Translations under genes and position numbers: made by a program
Part shown: one piece after another, positions 63,143-64,000 of the stretch
Layout of the letters: every line of letters starts with the position of its first letter
How positions within the stretch are numbered: the first letter of the stretch is position 1
Notes under the pieces: generated by a model
Seen by the model: only the letters and a program-made list of their open reading frames with translations
Database searches by the model: none
What the model was told of the DNA's origin: nothing
Origin: Cupriavidus necator N-1
GTDB taxonomy: Bacteria; Pseudomonadota; Gammaproteobacteria; Burkholderiales; Burkholderiaceae
Assembly: GCF_000219215.1 (NCBI RefSeq)
Contig: NC_015723.1
Span: 1,798,001-1,862,000 of the forward strand
DNA: 64,000 nucleotides
Direction: 5' to 3'

Positions 63143-64000
63143 ATGCCCCAAAGTCCATTCCGTCCCCCGCTCCGGCGCACCCGCGCCGGTATCGCCCACC
63201 TCCTGCCCACCCTGCTTGCGGCCAGCGCCGCGGCCACCCTGGTGGCCTGCGCGGCCGGCCCCGACTACCACATGCCGGCCTCGGACATGCCCGCGGCCTA
63301 TCCGCACGCAGCGGCACTGGACGCCCGGGACGCGGCCCGGCCGGCACCGTCACTGGACAGCTGGTGGCTGGGCTTTGACGATCCCGCGCTGACGCGCGTG
63401 ATCCAGCGCGCGCTGGAACAGAACCTCGACCTCGCGGCGGCGATTGCGCGGGTCGACCAGGCCCGCGCCGCGGCCAGCCACGCCGGCGCCGAACTGCTGC
63501 CGCAGGCATCGTTGTCCGGCAGCGTGGCCAGGCAGCGCCAGTCGCTGGAAGGGCCTTTGGGCAGCCTCGGCAAGAACGCGCCAGGCTTTGACCGCAACAA
63601 GACGGTGTACAGCGCTGGTGCGGGAGCAAGCTGGGAGATCGACGTGGCCGGCGGCCTGCGGCGCGGCGCCGAGGCCGCCAGCGCGGAGGCCCAGGCCGCG
63701 GAAGCCGAGCACATGGGCGTGCGCGTGCTGGTAGCCGCCGAAGCGGCCGATGCCTATTTCCGCGTGCGCGGCGCGCAGCAGCGCATCAACATCGCGCAAC
63801 AGCAGGTGCGGACCAATGCAAAGCTGCTCGACCTGGTGCAGCTGCGGCTGGCCGATGGCATCGGCGCGGAGCGGGAACGGGCCCAGGCGGAAGCACAGCT
63901 GGCACAGACCCGCGTGACCATCCCGCCGCTGCAGATCGAGCTGGAGACACAACTGAACCGGCTGGATGTATTGATGGGCGCGCATCCGGGCACCTATGCC
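63143..64000 (+). CDS. NodT-family outer-membrane efflux lipoprotein (3' end cut off)
   Basis: First 286 codons of a TolC/OprM-like protein. The start ATG 63143 (MPQSPFRPPLRRTRAG) follows AAAGG; a lipoprotein signal ends in LVACAAGPDYHMP, with lipidation at Cys36. Then comes the family motif SWWLGFDDPALTRVIQRALEQNLDLAAAIARVDQARA (split by the first coiled helix) and SWEIDVAGGLRRG. Divergent from hxlR-emrAB across a shared operator, so it supplies the outer-membrane channel for the pump. Confidence 0.9.
   Translation, partial: MPQSPFRPPLRRTRAGIAHLLPTLLAASAAATLVACAAGPDYHMPASDMPAAYPHAAALDARDAARPAPSLDSWWLGFDDPALTRVIQRALEQNLDLAAAIARVDQARAAASHAGAELLPQASLSGSVARQRQSLEGPLGSLGKNAPGFDRNKTVYSAGAGASWEIDVAGGLRRGAEAASAEAQAAEAEHMGVRVLVAAEAADAYFRVRGAQQRINIAQQQVRTNAKLLDLVQLRLADGIGAERERAQAEAQLAQTRVTIPPLQIELETQLNRLDVLMGAHPGTYA

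Overview
The window is GC-rich, densely coded DNA from a betaproteobacterium, most likely Cupriavidus or a close Burkholderiales relative. The evidence is the codon bias, the many LysR/GntR/MarR regulators beside small catabolic operons, and the combination of an FdwAB-type formate dehydrogenase with a large oxalate cluster. No rRNA, tRNA, insertion sequence, phage gene, CRISPR array or replication origin was seen. The content looks like the accessory-rich part of a secondary chromosome or megaplasmid (inference).

Region 1 (1-4805) is a cyclohexanecarboxylate operon (aliA-aliB-badI-badH, minus strand; aliA runs off the left edge) with a divergent MarR regulator (badR-like) and a perfect 9-bp-arm palindrome between them. 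A GYD-domain protein and a zinc-type alcohol dehydrogenase family protein follow, separated by a bidirectional terminator.

Region 2 (about 6.6-32.5 kb) is a large oxalate/formate island. It encodes a two-subunit formate dehydrogenase (fdwA; fdwB with NuoE and NuoF domains fused), two OxlT-type oxalate:formate antiporters, two formyl-CoA transferases (both with Asp169), oxalyl-CoA decarboxylase, a proton-translocating transhydrogenase (pntAB), an FAH-family enzyme, a PanE-like reductase that is a good candidate oxalyl-CoA reductase, and regulators of the LysR, TetR and GntR families. Eight copies of one operator (core TGATATATCA extended on one side to GGTATG) precede oxlT1, a 72-aa membrane protein, oxc-frc1 (two sites), frc2-fah-pntAB (two sites), the PanE-like gene and the GntR gene. 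They define one oxalate regulon. A second, LysR-type element is shared by lysR2 and oxlT2. Together the genes give uptake, activation, decarboxylation to formate and CO2, NADH production, NADH to NADPH conversion, and reduction of oxalyl-CoA to glyoxylate for assimilation.

Region 3 (32.6-38.4 kb) is mixed: TerC, periplasmic glucan protein OpgD, a GntR regulator, an EamA exporter, a 61-aa protein and a BPL_N-domain protein. Region 4 (38.4-45 kb) is an operon of biotin carboxylase-BCCP, fused KipI-KipA (PxpB-PxpC), a DUF1445 protein and an MFS carrier, with a divergent GntR gene and twin TTGTTNAACAA sites. The first two proteins carry between them the domains of urea carboxylase.

Region 5 (45-64 kb) holds redox, detoxification and regulatory genes: nitronate monooxygenase, DJ-1/PfpI protein, a LuxR regulator with a degenerate receiver beside a cytoplasmic HtrA-like protease, a nitroreductase, a flavin disulfide reductase, LysR plus SDR, a MaoC-PanE pair, two HxlR paralogues with duplicated promoters, an enoyl-CoA hydratase/MarR pair sharing a palindrome, a Tat-exported hydrolase, and an EmrAB pump with a divergent NodT-type outer-membrane lipoprotein cut by the right edge.
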